Positions 33,736 through 41,952 of a DNA stretch of 64,000 nt are shown here, one piece after another. Each line of letters begins with the position of its first letter. The stretch's first letter is position 1. The position numbers and the translations under genes are program-made. The stretch spans positions 868,001 through 932,000 of the forward strand of contig NZ_WJIE01000003.1 in the NCBI RefSeq assembly GCF_009649845.1, given 5' to 3'. Origin of the DNA: Polyangium spumosum. Lineage in GTDB: Bacteria > Myxococcota_A > Polyangia > Polyangiales > Polyangiaceae. The notes beneath the pieces are model-generated. The model searched no databases and was not told where the DNA came from. It saw only the letters and a program-made list of their open reading frames with translations.

Positions 33736-34463
33736 GGCTGGCATCGCAGCTCCACTGCAATGATTCCCTCCCGAAGGATCTCCCGCATCGGATCCCCATT
33801 CGGGTCCTGCAACAGCAGCGCCACGAGCCCTCGCTGCTCCAGTCGGATCAGGGCCGGCGCGATCTCCCGCGCATAGGACATGTGACAGAGCCGATCACGC
33901 AAGCGCTCTGTCGTGACCCGCCCCTCCCTATCTGGCGCCATACGGGACAGCGCGAAATGGACCACGAAGTCCATATATGCGGTGTCTCCGTCCCGTCGCG
34001 CGACGAGGGCGTGATGGGCCACCTCGACAGCCGCGCGTTGGTACACGCGAGGGGCCCGGACGAGGGATAGGAGCATGTACTCGGCGTACTCCTGATCCGG
34101 GATCACCCCGTGCGACACTTGCGTCACGAAAGCCGACCGCAACGGCGGAACGGGCGGAAGGCATTTGGAGAGGCACGGAGTACCGAAGAACACATACGCC
34201 ATCGCGTCGGCGAATCGCTGCGCATTGTCGCAAAGACGCGCCCAGACACGTCCACCGTAGGAAACGTGCTTCGACTGGGCAGGCGCGCCCGTGCTGGAGG
34301 CTCGTGAATCCGAGGCGACGGCGCCGGACGGCGTGCTCGCCCGAGCTCCCTCCTTCCTGGCGCCGCCGGCTCCGATCGACGAGCCTTTCCATACCTGCGT
34401 CGCGCATTCGTCATCTGGGTCGCCCATCGGGGCGGGCGTAGGTGCATCATCCAGGGCGAGCAT
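33732..34463 (-). CDS. Hypothetical protein, partner of the downstream small gene
   Basis: The 243-residue protein has a disordered, Ser/Ala-rich N-terminus and a helical C-terminal 150 residues with VIPDQEYAEYMLLSLVRAPRV and an ending LLLQDPNGDPMREILREG. Not recognised; the helical part could be a winged-helix or adaptor fold. ATG 34463 has GGGAGG at 6 bp and is preferred over the longer frame from 34595. Codon use looks less GC-biased than the T6SS genes. No signal peptide. Confidence 0.72.
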   Translation of the reverse strand: MLALDDAPTPAPMGDPDDECATQVWKGSSIGAGGARKEGARASTPSGAVASDSRASSTGAPAQSKHVSYGGRVWARLCDNAQRFADAMAYVFFGTPCLSKCLPPVPPLRSAFVTQVSHGVIPDQEYAEYMLLSLVRAPRVYQRAAVEVAHHALVARRDGDTAYMDFVVHFALSRMAPDREGRVTTERLRDRLCHMSYAREIAPALIRLEQRGLVALLLQDPNGDPMREILREGIIAVELRCQP

Positions 34464-34619
34464 GGAGACCTCCCTCGGGACACGTGTACGGAAACGAGTC
34501 GCGTTCCTCGCGTCCTCAGTTCTCGTATTGGCGAGGGAGCGGACCCGGTGACACAGGTAGGGAGAATTTTTAGAGAGGGGCCGCGGGGCAGCCACCCTTC
34601 ACGCTGGCGATGTTCGCCG

Positions 34620-35825
34620 TCACTGGATGTCGATATAGAGCGAATAAAGACAACAAAACGTCACGGCCCGACTCGCATCCTCCGCCGCGAGCCCCCGCGG
34701 CGTCCCCCCGCCGCTCGCGCACGCGCCCGGCACATATTCGAGGTCCGTGATCGCCTTCGCGCCGATGGCTCGGCCGGGCGTGACGACGTTGATACATTTT
34801 TCGTAACCGGAGGCGAGGCCGCCTTGCTCGAACTGTGACGTGCACGCCTCGTCGTTGTAGAGTCGGATCGAAGCCTTGCACCCGCCTCCCTCGGGCGGCC
34901 CGCACGCGCAGTCCTCGCACCCGCGATCGTCGATCACGTCCTCCGGAGACCCCACGTACCAGGCAAAACGATAATTCATCGGGCAATCCTCCGGCGAGAA
35001 CGTCCCTTCCCGATGCACGCATTGCAGATACGGCAGGCCCGGATCCGCCACACACGATTTCTTCGTCGAATTGCACGAGTCATCATCCAGGTTCGCCGTA
35101 CACCCGAGCATCGCCGTCTTCCACTCGGTCTTCGTCGTGAAATCCGGCGTCGCCTTCACCGGCTGACACGGCTCCTCCGTCGTCGGCCCCGGCAGCGCGG
35201 AGACCACGACCGACTGCGCGCACGGCTCCCCGCCGCAATCAGCCCCCGCCGGAAGAGCGTTCGCGCTGGTGCACGAGCCGTCCCACCCGGCGGGTCCGTC
35301 GAAAGGGACGGACATCACTCCACTCTCCGCGCACGTCCCCGCGCGCACCTCGATCGACGCCGGAAGCTCCGTGCACGTCCCCGAGGAGGGCCCGCATTCA
35401 CACGGCTCGCATTCGGCCGGCGGCGCGTCGAGGTCGGCATGGAGGCGGAACTGCTCGACCATGCCCGGGGGACACACGAGCGGCGGATCCCCCTTCTTCG
35501 GCGTCGTCGCGACCAAGAGCGCGATCGGCTCCTTGCTCCACAGCCCCGCCTGCTGCTCCCCGCCCTCCGGGACGGGCACGCATCGGCCCGCGCCGCCCTG
35601 GCAGGACGTCGGATCCTCGTTGGAGGCGGTCGCATCCAGGCCGAGATCGCCGTCGTCGCCCGCGTCGGCCGCGTCCGTGCCGGCGTCCGGCTCCGGATCG
35701 ACGCACCGGTTGTAGACCGCAAACGGGTCGGGGTTGCACTCCACGAGGCCGAATTCCTCCGGCGCCGAGCACGCGCCGACGACCACAAAGCCAACCGTAA
35801 ACAGAAGCGCCATCGTCTTTTTCAT
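34620..35825 (-). CDS. Cys-rich lipoprotein of unknown function
   Basis: The 401-residue protein has signal MKKTMALLFTVGFVVVGAC, with lipobox VGAC, then an Asp/Ala-rich spacer (DAGTDAADAGDDGD) and a body with more than 20 cysteines, including CEPCECG and CEDCACG pairs. Such proteins are common surface lipoproteins of Myxococcota. ATG 35825 has GGGAG 8 bp upstream. It lies immediately downstream of a TPR/outer-membrane gene in the same direction, 2 bp apart. Confidence 0.82.
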   Translation of the reverse strand: MKKTMALLFTVGFVVVGACSAPEEFGLVECNPDPFAVYNRCVDPEPDAGTDAADAGDDGDLGLDATASNEDPTSCQGGAGRCVPVPEGGEQQAGLWSKEPIALLVATTPKKGDPPLVCPPGMVEQFRLHADLDAPPAECEPCECGPSSGTCTELPASIEVRAGTCAESGVMSVPFDGPAGWDGSCTSANALPAGADCGGEPCAQSVVVSALPGPTTEEPCQPVKATPDFTTKTEWKTAMLGCTANLDDDSCNSTKKSCVADPGLPYLQCVHREGTFSPEDCPMNYRFAWYVGSPEDVIDDRGCEDCACGPPEGGGCKASIRLYNDEACTSQFEQGGLASGYEKCINVVTPGRAIGAKAITDLEYVPGACASGGGTPRGLAAEDASRAVTFCCLYSLYIDIQ

Positions 35826-35827
35826 GT

Positions 35828-37057
35828 TCAAAACTCCCATCCGCCGCCCACCTGGACACTCATCATGACAGGGGGTTGAGAAGCGATGATTTCATCGCGC
35901 AATCCGATCTTGACACCGCTCGGCAGGCCGAGGATCTCGAAGGACCCTTCCAGCGAATAGCTCCGCCCAAGGCGAGCCTTTGCCCCGAGCCGGCCGCCGA
36001 GCCCAGGCCTGAAGTAGACGAACTCCTCCGGCAAGAAGCTCGCCTCCGAGGCCACCATCCGCAACATGCCCAGGTGCCCCACCGCGCACCCGAAGGCCCA
36101 CTTGTAGTGCCCGCACAACGTCGCGAGCCCCCCGGCCGTCATCGCGCTGATCGGCGCTCCGCCTACCCCTGTCGGGAGCCACGCGGCTCGCCCCTCCGCC
36201 CCGATCGACAACCAGGCGTTCGGCCGATACCTCGCGCCAATCACGGGCCCCACCGCGGGAGTCCACGACATCACCCCGAACACCATGACCGGCCCCGCGT
36301 ACACCGATCCCCGCCCCTCGCTCCGCGCCTCCTCCCCCTCCACGCCCCCGCGGATCGGCTCCGCCTTGGGCGGTTCGTCCTCCGGCGGCAGCTCCGGGTT
36401 CGCGGCGAGGTCGACCTTGCGCCGCCGCAAGAGCCGCTCGGGCGTCTCGATCGGCGTGAACGTCGGCAGCGCCCGCAGCACGAGCGTGTACTGCATCGTC
36501 CCGCCCTTGATCGCGTTGAAATCGATCACCGCGTCCTCGAACCCCTTCAAGCTCGCCCGCAGCTCGTGCGCGCCGGGCGGCACGAAAAGCGTGAACCCCG
36601 TCAGCCCGTCGCGGTTCTTCGGCGCCCCGTCGAGCGTCACCCGCGCGTGCGCCTCGCTCACCGTCACCTCCAGCCGGCACACCTCGGCGCGCGCCTTGTC
36701 GTACGCCGTGAGCCACGCGTGCCGCTCCTCGGCCGATACGCCTTGCCCGCGGTCGATCGCGTCGAGCAGCAGATCCGCGGCCTGTATCGGGTTGCCGAGC
36801 AAAACGAGCAGGGCCCCGAGCCGGCCGCCGACGATCGGGTCGTCCTTCATCTTGAACGCCTCCGCGTACGCCATCACGGCCTCGGCGAGCTTGCCCGCGG
36901 CGCGCTCCCGGTCGCCCTTCGAGACCAGCGCCGTGAAGCGCGCGCCTTGCAAGGTCTCGTCGAGCGCGGCGGAGTTCTTCGGCGGAGGGTTCTCATCAGC
37001 CTGCGCGACGCCCGCGGAGGCGAGGAGGACGAGCGGGATGCCGAGGAGGTAACGCAT
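35828..37057 (-). CDS. Envelope protein with helical N-terminus, PEGA-like domain and membrane-barrel-like C-terminus
   Basis: The 409-residue protein has a Sec signal peptide (YLLGIPLVLLASAGVAQA), a TPR-like helical part, then a PEGA-like surface strand set (HARVTLDGAPKNRDGL, FVPPGAHELRASLKG) and a Gly/aromatic-rich C-terminal region that ends VQVGGGWEF, with a final Phe as in outer-membrane barrels. ATG 37057 starts the signal peptide; the longer reading frame is upstream non-coding. It probably forms an envelope unit with the following Cys-rich lipoprotein. Confidence 0.82.
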   Translation of the reverse strand: MRYLLGIPLVLLASAGVAQADENPPPKNSAALDETLQGARFTALVSKGDRERAAGKLAEAVMAYAEAFKMKDDPIVGGRLGALLVLLGNPIQAADLLLDAIDRGQGVSAEERHAWLTAYDKARAEVCRLEVTVSEAHARVTLDGAPKNRDGLTGFTLFVPPGAHELRASLKGFEDAVIDFNAIKGGTMQYTLVLRALPTFTPIETPERLLRRRKVDLAANPELPPEDEPPKAEPIRGGVEGEEARSEGRGSVYAGPVMVFGVMSWTPAVGPVIGARYRPNAWLSIGAEGRAAWLPTGVGGAPISAMTAGGLATLCGHYKWAFGCAVGHLGMLRMVASEASFLPEEFVYFRPGLGGRLGAKARLGRSYSLEGSFEILGLPSGVKIGLRDEIIASQPPVMMSVQVGGGWEF

Positions 37058-37163
37058 GCGGCGAGGGTACAGGAACGGGACAAACCTGACAAGGACCGGC
37101 GAGCAGAGCCGCGGGGTCGTGGTCAGCGGTCTCGACGACGAAGCCGCGTAGGTGCAGGAGATG

Positions 37164-37628
37164 TCATTCCGTTCGCGGCTTTGCCTTCGCCTTGCGGCGA
37201 GCCTCTTGACGTTCACGGCGCTCGCACTTGGCGTCGACGAGCTTCGTTTCTTCGTCCAAGAGCATTTTTTCGAGCCGTTGTTGAAACGCGCGCCCGTACG
37301 TCCAGGTCACGAACGGGGAAAACCCCGTATAATCTTTTCTAGCCCCTTCCAATCGAAGCGGAATCCCGCTTCGCTCGAGGTCGTAGTGAATGCCTTGAAT
37401 GGTGTTTTGGAGCGCGGCCATGGACTCGTTGCTGTGACCAAATCGAATCGAGTCATCGCCCAATCCCTCGATGACATACGGGCATCTCCACTCCTCGGCG
37501 CCAGGGGGCCATTCAGGGGAGCCGATACGGACCACGACGATGCCCCCGACGGCGTCGCGTCGCTCGAGACGGCGCTCGGCGATCCATCGTATTCGTTTGG
37601 TCTTCGTTGTTTTCGCGCTAGCGGGCAT
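37164..37628 (-). CDS. DUF6968-family protein, candidate immunity to lipoprotein toxin 1
   Basis: The 154-residue protein shows the family pattern IAERRLERR ... VVVRIGSPEWPP ... EWRCPYVIEGLGD ... SMAALQNTIQGIHYDLERSG, followed by a basic tail. It starts 3 bp after the stop of the first lipoprotein toxin gene. Position argues that it is the immunity protein. A two-domain relative is encoded at 41953-42639. Confidence 0.78.
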   Translation of the reverse strand: MPASAKTTKTKRIRWIAERRLERRDAVGGIVVVRIGSPEWPPGAEEWRCPYVIEGLGDDSIRFGHSNESMAALQNTIQGIHYDLERSGIPLRLEGARKDYTGFSPFVTWTYGRAFQQRLEKMLLDEETKLVDAKCERRERQEARRKAKAKPRTE

Positions 37629-37631
37629 GTT

Positions 37632-38357
37632 TCACCTACCGAATAGATTCCGGCACCAGTTTCGCTTCTCTTGCTCGCTCATTGATGTCTTGCTCCAGCA
37701 TTCCTGCGCATCGTATGGATCCGGCAATTTCTCCGCTACTGCTCGACAAAACTCCTTCCACATATATTCTCCACCCGCGGCAGCATCCAGGCAGCGGTTC
37801 AGGTTCGGATTGGGCCGCCGCTTCGCCGCCTCCGCGATCTCCCCGGTCATCTCCACCGCCGCGACGATCGCCACGGCGGTGGGTCCCACCTCGATGACGA
37901 GCTCGGCGAGCGCGATCCACACGACCAAGAGCGCCCCCGGGTGCCCGACGAGCCCACGCTCGGCCGCCGCCTGCCCGTTCGTCGACGCGGGCGAGTCGGG
38001 CAAACGCAGCTCGCGCAGCCTGACGAGCTCCTCCGGGACGGTCATGGCTCGCAGCGCGATCCGCATGCATATCGCGAGCTCTTCATGGGGCACGCCTTTG
38101 CTCTTGACATCCACCACGTGGCCGTTTTCGTCGACCGTCAACGCGGCGGCGAACGTGAATTGCCCTCGGGGAAGGGCACTGCCGAACTCATCGACACATT
38201 CGCGCAGCCGCTCCGCCGTCGCGTCCGGCAAGCGCGGGCGGTCTTCCTGCTGCACGGGATAACGAATCTTGGCACCGCAGCCGAGCGGCAAGAGCGCCGC
38301 CGGCGCGCAGCCAAGGAGCCCGAGGGTGAGGAGGGTTCGTGCACACGGAGACGCCAT
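37632..38357 (-). CDS. SitA-like polymorphic lipoprotein toxin 1
   Basis: The 241-residue protein has a lipoprotein signal (lipobox-like PLGC), a TonB/AgmX-C-like domain (VDENGHVVDVKSKGVPHEE; LAICMRIALRAMTVPEELV), a hydrophobic segment (about 140-180, VIEVGPTAVAIVAAVEMTG), and a unique 60-residue C-terminus with DAQECWSKTSMSEQEKRNW. The first 180 residues are closely related to toxin 2, while the C-termini are unrelated, the mark of a polymorphic toxin. In Myxococcus, SitA toxins of this plan are moved between kin by TraAB outer-membrane exchange. The toxic activity of this tip is not recognised. Confidence 0.8.
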   Translation of the reverse strand: MASPCARTLLTLGLLGCAPAALLPLGCGAKIRYPVQQEDRPRLPDATAERLRECVDEFGSALPRGQFTFAAALTVDENGHVVDVKSKGVPHEELAICMRIALRAMTVPEELVRLRELRLPDSPASTNGQAAAERGLVGHPGALLVVWIALAELVIEVGPTAVAIVAAVEMTGEIAEAAKRRPNPNLNRCLDAAAGGEYMWKEFCRAVAEKLPDPYDAQECWSKTSMSEQEKRNWCRNLFGR

Positions 38358-38447
38358 CCACGGAAGGCGACCAGACGTCTCCGCTGGCTGTCAACGGTCA
38401 GCGGTCCCCACGACGCAGCAGCGTGAGTCCGGTCGTATCGATCACCG
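38303..38447. repeat. Duplicated segment, copy A (toxin 1 5' end and leader)
   Basis: About 145 bp that matches 39661-39805 at over 90 per cent by hand alignment, at a fixed offset of 1,358 bp. It covers the first 18 or so codons of the toxin, the leader, and the end of the sigma-factor coding region. It marks the boundary of a tandem duplication. Confidence 0.85.
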
Positions 38448-38451
38448 GCGC
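38398..38451 (-). pseudogene. Remnant of the sigma-factor 3' end
   Basis: Reads APVIDTTGLTLLRRGDR and stop, against APVIDTTGLTLMRRGNR at the real sigma-factor C-terminus (39756 onward). The frame is not used here: the upstream immunity gene ends inside it at 38442. It shows that the toxin-immunity unit was duplicated together with the tail of the neighbouring sigma gene. Confidence 0.8.
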
Positions 38452-39008
38452 GCCTCGTCGAGCCGCCGCGTGCTTTTCCCCGGAATGGGTTCGCCCCTTT
38501 GCTGGGCCAGGAGCTCGTCACGGAGCTTGTGCAGGGGTTCGAGGTGGTATTCGAAAAATTCCGTGTCGCTCTGCGTCGCCCTCGCTTCTTCGAGCCCCCG
38601 CTCGAGCTCCGCGATGAGCGGTAAAAGCACGGCGAGCCCCTCCTCGGGGTTCTCGTCGTACCGACAGCAGTCCGCATAAAACCAGCTCATGGTATATTCT
38701 CGTTCCCTGTTCGAGAAGCCGAGGCGAACCATGTCCTTCCAGGCCTCGCGGCAGACCTCGAGGGGGGGGCGCTTCGATTGCGCGAGCGTGAGGATCAGCT
38801 CGGCGATGCGTCGCCTCGTCTCGAGCACGTGGAAGTCAGTGTCGCATCCACGCACCACGAACTCCGCCTCGAGCCGGCGGAAGTCGTCCACGCCCTGGGC
38901 GAAGCTTCGCTCCTTGTCCAGAGACTTGACCAAGAGGCGGCCGCTGGCGTTGCAGAACGCCAACTCCTCCCCCACCATGTCTCCGCCGGATTCCCGCTCA
39001 CCGCTCAT
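38442..39008 (-). CDS. Candidate immunity protein for lipoprotein toxin 2
   Basis: The 188-residue soluble, mostly helical protein has its ATG overlapping the toxin 2 stop as ATGA. It contains LVKSLDKERSFAQGVDDF and VCREAWKDMVRLGFSNRER. It is unrelated to the DUF6968 protein behind toxin 1, as expected if each immunity protein matches a different toxin tip. Family not recognised. Its last codons lie in the duplicated remnant. Confidence 0.75.
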   Translation of the reverse strand: MSGERESGGDMVGEELAFCNASGRLLVKSLDKERSFAQGVDDFRRLEAEFVVRGCDTDFHVLETRRRIAELILTLAQSKRPPLEVCREAWKDMVRLGFSNREREYTMSWFYADCCRYDENPEEGLAVLLPLIAELERGLEEARATQSDTEFFEYHLEPLHKLRDELLAQQRGEPIPGKSTRRLDEARR

Positions 39009-39715
39009 TTACATCTCTCCCATTTGGACATCATGATCTTGTCGGGCCATTTGCCGTTCCCCTTGCATTTTGCGTGGCACGCGAGGCATATCGAATGTCT
39101 CCATACACTCCCCGGTTTGCTTTGTCGCGCCGAGTCGAGGCAGTCGTTCAGAGGCTCTTGACACGGATCATCGTCTTCCTTCCGCACCGTCTTCGCGATC
39201 TCCCCGGTCATCTCCACCGCAGCGGCCAGCACGAGGACGGTCGTGCCCACTTCGATGATGACGTCGGCGAGCGCGACGACCACGACCACGGCCACCGCGG
39301 GGTGGCCGACGAGCCCAGGCTCGTCCGGCCCCTGCCCGTTCGTTTTCGCGGCCGGCTCGGCCACGCGCAGCGCGCGCACCCGGAGGAGCTCGTCCGGGAC
39401 CGTCATGCTTCGCAACGCGATCCGCATGCATATCGCGAGCTCCGGATGGGGCACGCCTTTGCTCTTGACATCCACCACGCGGCCCTCTTCGTCGACCTTC
39501 ACCGTGGCGTCGAACGTGTAATAGCCAGTTCCAAGCTCGCCGCCGAGCTCGTCGACACACGCGCGTACACGCTCCGCGGTGGCGGCGGGGACACGCGGGC
39601 GGTCGTCCGCGCGGTCGTGGATCGTGGCCGCGGAGCAGCCGAGCGGGACGAGCGCCAGCGTCGCGCAGCCGAGGAGCCCGAGGGTGAGGAGGGTTCGTGC
39701 ACACGGAGACGCCAT
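39005..39715 (-). CDS. SitA-like polymorphic lipoprotein toxin 2
   Basis: The 236-residue paralogue of toxin 1 begins with the identical first 17 residues (MASPCARTLLTLGLLGC), then the same VDEEGRVVDVKSKGVPHPE and LAICMRIALRSMTVPDEL blocks and the hydrophobic segment VAVVVVVALADVIIEVG. Its C-terminal 55 residues are different and Cys-rich: CQEPLNDCLDSARQ, ICLACHAKCKGNGKW, ending SKWERCK. This may be a metal-binding or disulphide-bonded toxin tip. The activity is unknown. Confidence 0.8.
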   Translation of the reverse strand: MASPCARTLLTLGLLGCATLALVPLGCSAATIHDRADDRPRVPAATAERVRACVDELGGELGTGYYTFDATVKVDEEGRVVDVKSKGVPHPELAICMRIALRSMTVPDELLRVRALRVAEPAAKTNGQGPDEPGLVGHPAVAVVVVVALADVIIEVGTTVLVLAAAVEMTGEIAKTVRKEDDDPCQEPLNDCLDSARQSKPGSVWRHSICLACHAKCKGNGKWPDKIMMSKWERCK

Positions 39716-39805
39716 TCCCGGAAGGCGACCAGACGTCTCCGCTTGCTGTCAACGGTCAGCGGTTTCCACGACGCATCAGCGTGAGTCCGGTCGTATCGAT
39801 CACTG
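39661..39805. repeat. Duplicated segment, copy B (toxin 2 5' end and sigma-factor 3' end)
   Basis: Matches copy A at 38303-38447 with roughly ten differences. In this copy both flanking genes are intact, so it is the likely parent: it joins the toxin 2 start (39715) to the sigma-factor stop (39756). Confidence 0.85.
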
Positions 39806-40709
39806 GAGCTGTCGGCGATGGAACCGGCTGCGTGCGGCGCTGCGCCGCGTCGACAGGAAGAGCAGGGCGCGCGGGCAGAAGAGCTGCCGCGTTTGGCACG
39901 AGCGCCGCACCCGGACCGCGCACGGCATCCTCCGTATCGTGCCTTGTCTCTTCCGCGACGAGCGCCACCGGCTCCCGAACTCCGAGCCCCGTCCGCGCGA
40001 GCGCAGGCGCCGGGCTCGGCCACGGAAAGAGCCCAAACAGAACCACCGTGACGGCCCCACGGCCAGGACGGAGACGCCATAGGCGCCGGGCCAACGTTCG
40101 ACACCGCTGGAGCCACGAGGCGCGCTCGTCGCCGACGAGCCACACGAGAGGCAGGGCCGCATGGAGGTCGTCTTGCGTGATACGCATCCGCTCACGAAGG
40201 AAGCCCCGCGCGCGCTCCAGCCGCTTCTTGGAGGCGGCCTCGGAGATGCCGAGAAGGCGCGCCGCTTCCTCGTGTGATCGCTCCTCGATCGCCACGAGCC
40301 AGAGGACCTCGAACAGATCGAGCGGCAACTCCTGGATGGCGCGCGCGAGCTTCTCCGCGAGGTAGCGATAGTGAGCCTGCTCCTCGGGCGACAGCTCGCT
40401 CCCGAGCCCCTCCGCGTCCTCGATGCTCGACGTGCACGCGTCACGGGTTCGCCGCGCACGCGCTTGCTCCCGATCGACGTTGTGCGCGACGCCCATCACC
40501 CACTTGTCCAGCGCGCTGACGTTCTCGTCGTAACGCTCGGAACACTCGACGATGCGCACGAGCGTGTCCTGCGTGCGGTCCTCCAGCTCCTCGTTCGTCT
40601 GGACACGTTTCCGGCTCTGGCTCGCGAGGAAGCGCCGGATGTTGTCTCGAAGCTGGAGCAAGCGTGCAAGGACTCCGGACCGCCCGCCCGCGCGGCCTCC
40701 CGTTCTCAT
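39756..40709 (-). CDS. ECF-like sigma-70 family factor with C-terminal membrane segment
   Basis: The 317-residue protein has sigma region 2 (TNEELEDRTQDTLVRIVE, ALDKWVMGVAHNVDRE) and region 4 (ELPLDLFEVLWLVAIEERSHEEAARLLGIS, KKRLERARGFLRER). Beyond the usual end, after about residue 205, it continues with a basic stretch, a hydrophobic segment (GAVTVVLFGLFPWP) and an Ala/Pro-rich tail, suggesting membrane tethering and control through the tail. ATG 40709 has GAGGAGGG upstream. It is directly upstream of the toxin cassettes in the same direction, 40 bp apart, and may drive them. Confidence 0.85.
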   Translation of the reverse strand: MRTGGRAGGRSGVLARLLQLRDNIRRFLASQSRKRVQTNEELEDRTQDTLVRIVECSERYDENVSALDKWVMGVAHNVDREQARARRTRDACTSSIEDAEGLGSELSPEEQAHYRYLAEKLARAIQELPLDLFEVLWLVAIEERSHEEAARLLGISEAASKKRLERARGFLRERMRITQDDLHAALPLVWLVGDERASWLQRCRTLARRLWRLRPGRGAVTVVLFGLFPWPSPAPALARTGLGVREPVALVAEETRHDTEDAVRGPGAALVPNAAALLPARPALPVDAAQRRTQPVPSPTAPVIDTTGLTLMRRGNR

Positions 40710-40883
40710 GGTCGCAACCCTCCTCACCTGGTATTGGCCGCGCACGTGGAGAGGTGACGAAGATTTTCAGATCGCTCGGGCGCAGGGGCCGCGGCTGCGC
40801 TCCTCCGCAGCCAACCCCTTGACGGCCGACCGTGCGCAGACGTACCGTCGCTCCCCACTCGACCCAAGGAAGCACGGACTCCC

Positions 40884-41579
40884 ATGGCGAAAAACACCTA
40901 CCAAACCTACACCGAAGAGACGCCCCTCGACACGTACCGCGAGGATTTCATCCGTCGCGGCGCCATGTGCGGCGCGCTCGCCCAGCGGTATCCCGGCCTC
41001 GCCGCCGTCGGCGCCGAGGCCAACGCCATCGTCGCGGAGATCGACGCCCGCCGGGCTGCATTGCAGAGCGCCGAGGACGATCAGATCCGGGCGCGCGCCA
41101 TCGAGGACGCCGAGAAGCTCGATGTGGTGGATATCTATACCGAGTTACGGCGAACGATCGCCGTGAAGAGCCCCGAGGATGCGCTCACCCTCTTGCCCGA
41201 CGCGCCCTCCGCGCTCCGCCGCCTCGGCGCCGCGACGTTCACGGAGCGCACGAGCGCGGCCATCTCGAACCTCCAGACCCTCCCGGTGGACGATCCGCTC
41301 CGGGTGGCCTTCCTCGACAAGCTGACGAAGGAGCTCGCGGAGTTCTCGAAGGCCGACAAGAACGAAGACAAGACGCGCCTCGCGCTCCAGAGCGGCAAAG
41401 TCGCCCTCACGCTCTACAAGTCCGAGCTTTCGCAGGTCCGCGAGTCGGCGCTGGGCACGATCCAGAGCATCCTCAAGGACCGCGAGAAGACGGCCCTGTT
41501 CACGATCCCGTGGCGCAAGACGAGCCGAGCCGGCGCCGCCGCCGCGCCCGAGACGCCCGCGCCCCAAACCACGCCTTGA
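40884..41579 (+). CDS. Hypothetical helical protein
   Basis: The 231-residue protein is mostly helical (LDTYREDFIRRGAMCGALAQ; AIVAEIDARRAALQSAEDDQ) and ends in an Ala/Pro tail. No signal peptide or membrane segment. It is divergent from the sigma factor with 174 bp between starts. Not recognised. Confidence 0.75.
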   Translation: MAKNTYQTYTEETPLDTYREDFIRRGAMCGALAQRYPGLAAVGAEANAIVAEIDARRAALQSAEDDQIRARAIEDAEKLDVVDIYTELRRTIAVKSPEDALTLLPDAPSALRRLGAATFTERTSAAISNLQTLPVDDPLRVAFLDKLTKELAEFSKADKNEDKTRLALQSGKVALTLYKSELSQVRESALGTIQSILKDREKTALFTIPWRKTSRAGAAAAPETPAPQTTP

Positions 41580-41952
41580 AGCGCATACGCCCGCGCGGGC
41601 GACGGCTCGGGCGCCGGAAAACGCACCCGCGATGGTGCAGGACGTGGTGCAAGCGCCTGCCAATTCCGCCCGCTTCGCTGCAGGAGCGGTCACGCTCGAC
41701 GGAGCACCTCTCCCGCGTCGGCGCCGGGCTCACCGCAGCCGGCCGATGGAGCCCGACGCGATGCCGCGGAGAGCCCCGCAACCGCCTGAGCTCGACACCG
41801 CATCATCGCTCTTCCGCGGGTCAGGGGCTCGTGGACCGCTCCGCGGTATCGCAGGGTCGCGCGTCGGACGTCTGCGTGGAGCTCCGCGCCATGAACTGGG
41901 TGGAGCGCGGCGGCCCGTGGCGCCGAGCCGAACTGACGCCACAGCGCACCCG
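41580..41952. other. Intergenic region without a recognisable gene (373 bp)
   Basis: Both strands hold only Arg/Pro/Ala-rich open frames typical of GC-rich non-coding DNA. The plus-strand frame that reads into the next gene from 41632 lacks any family feature before ATG 41953. No hairpin or consensus promoter stood out. Confidence 0.55.

Noticed and set aside
38358..38400. TTGACA upstream of both lipoprotein toxins as a -35 box
   Set aside because: The hexamer is perfect and conserved in both copies, but no -10 element lies at 17 bp and the start would fall on the ATG; not strong enough to call.
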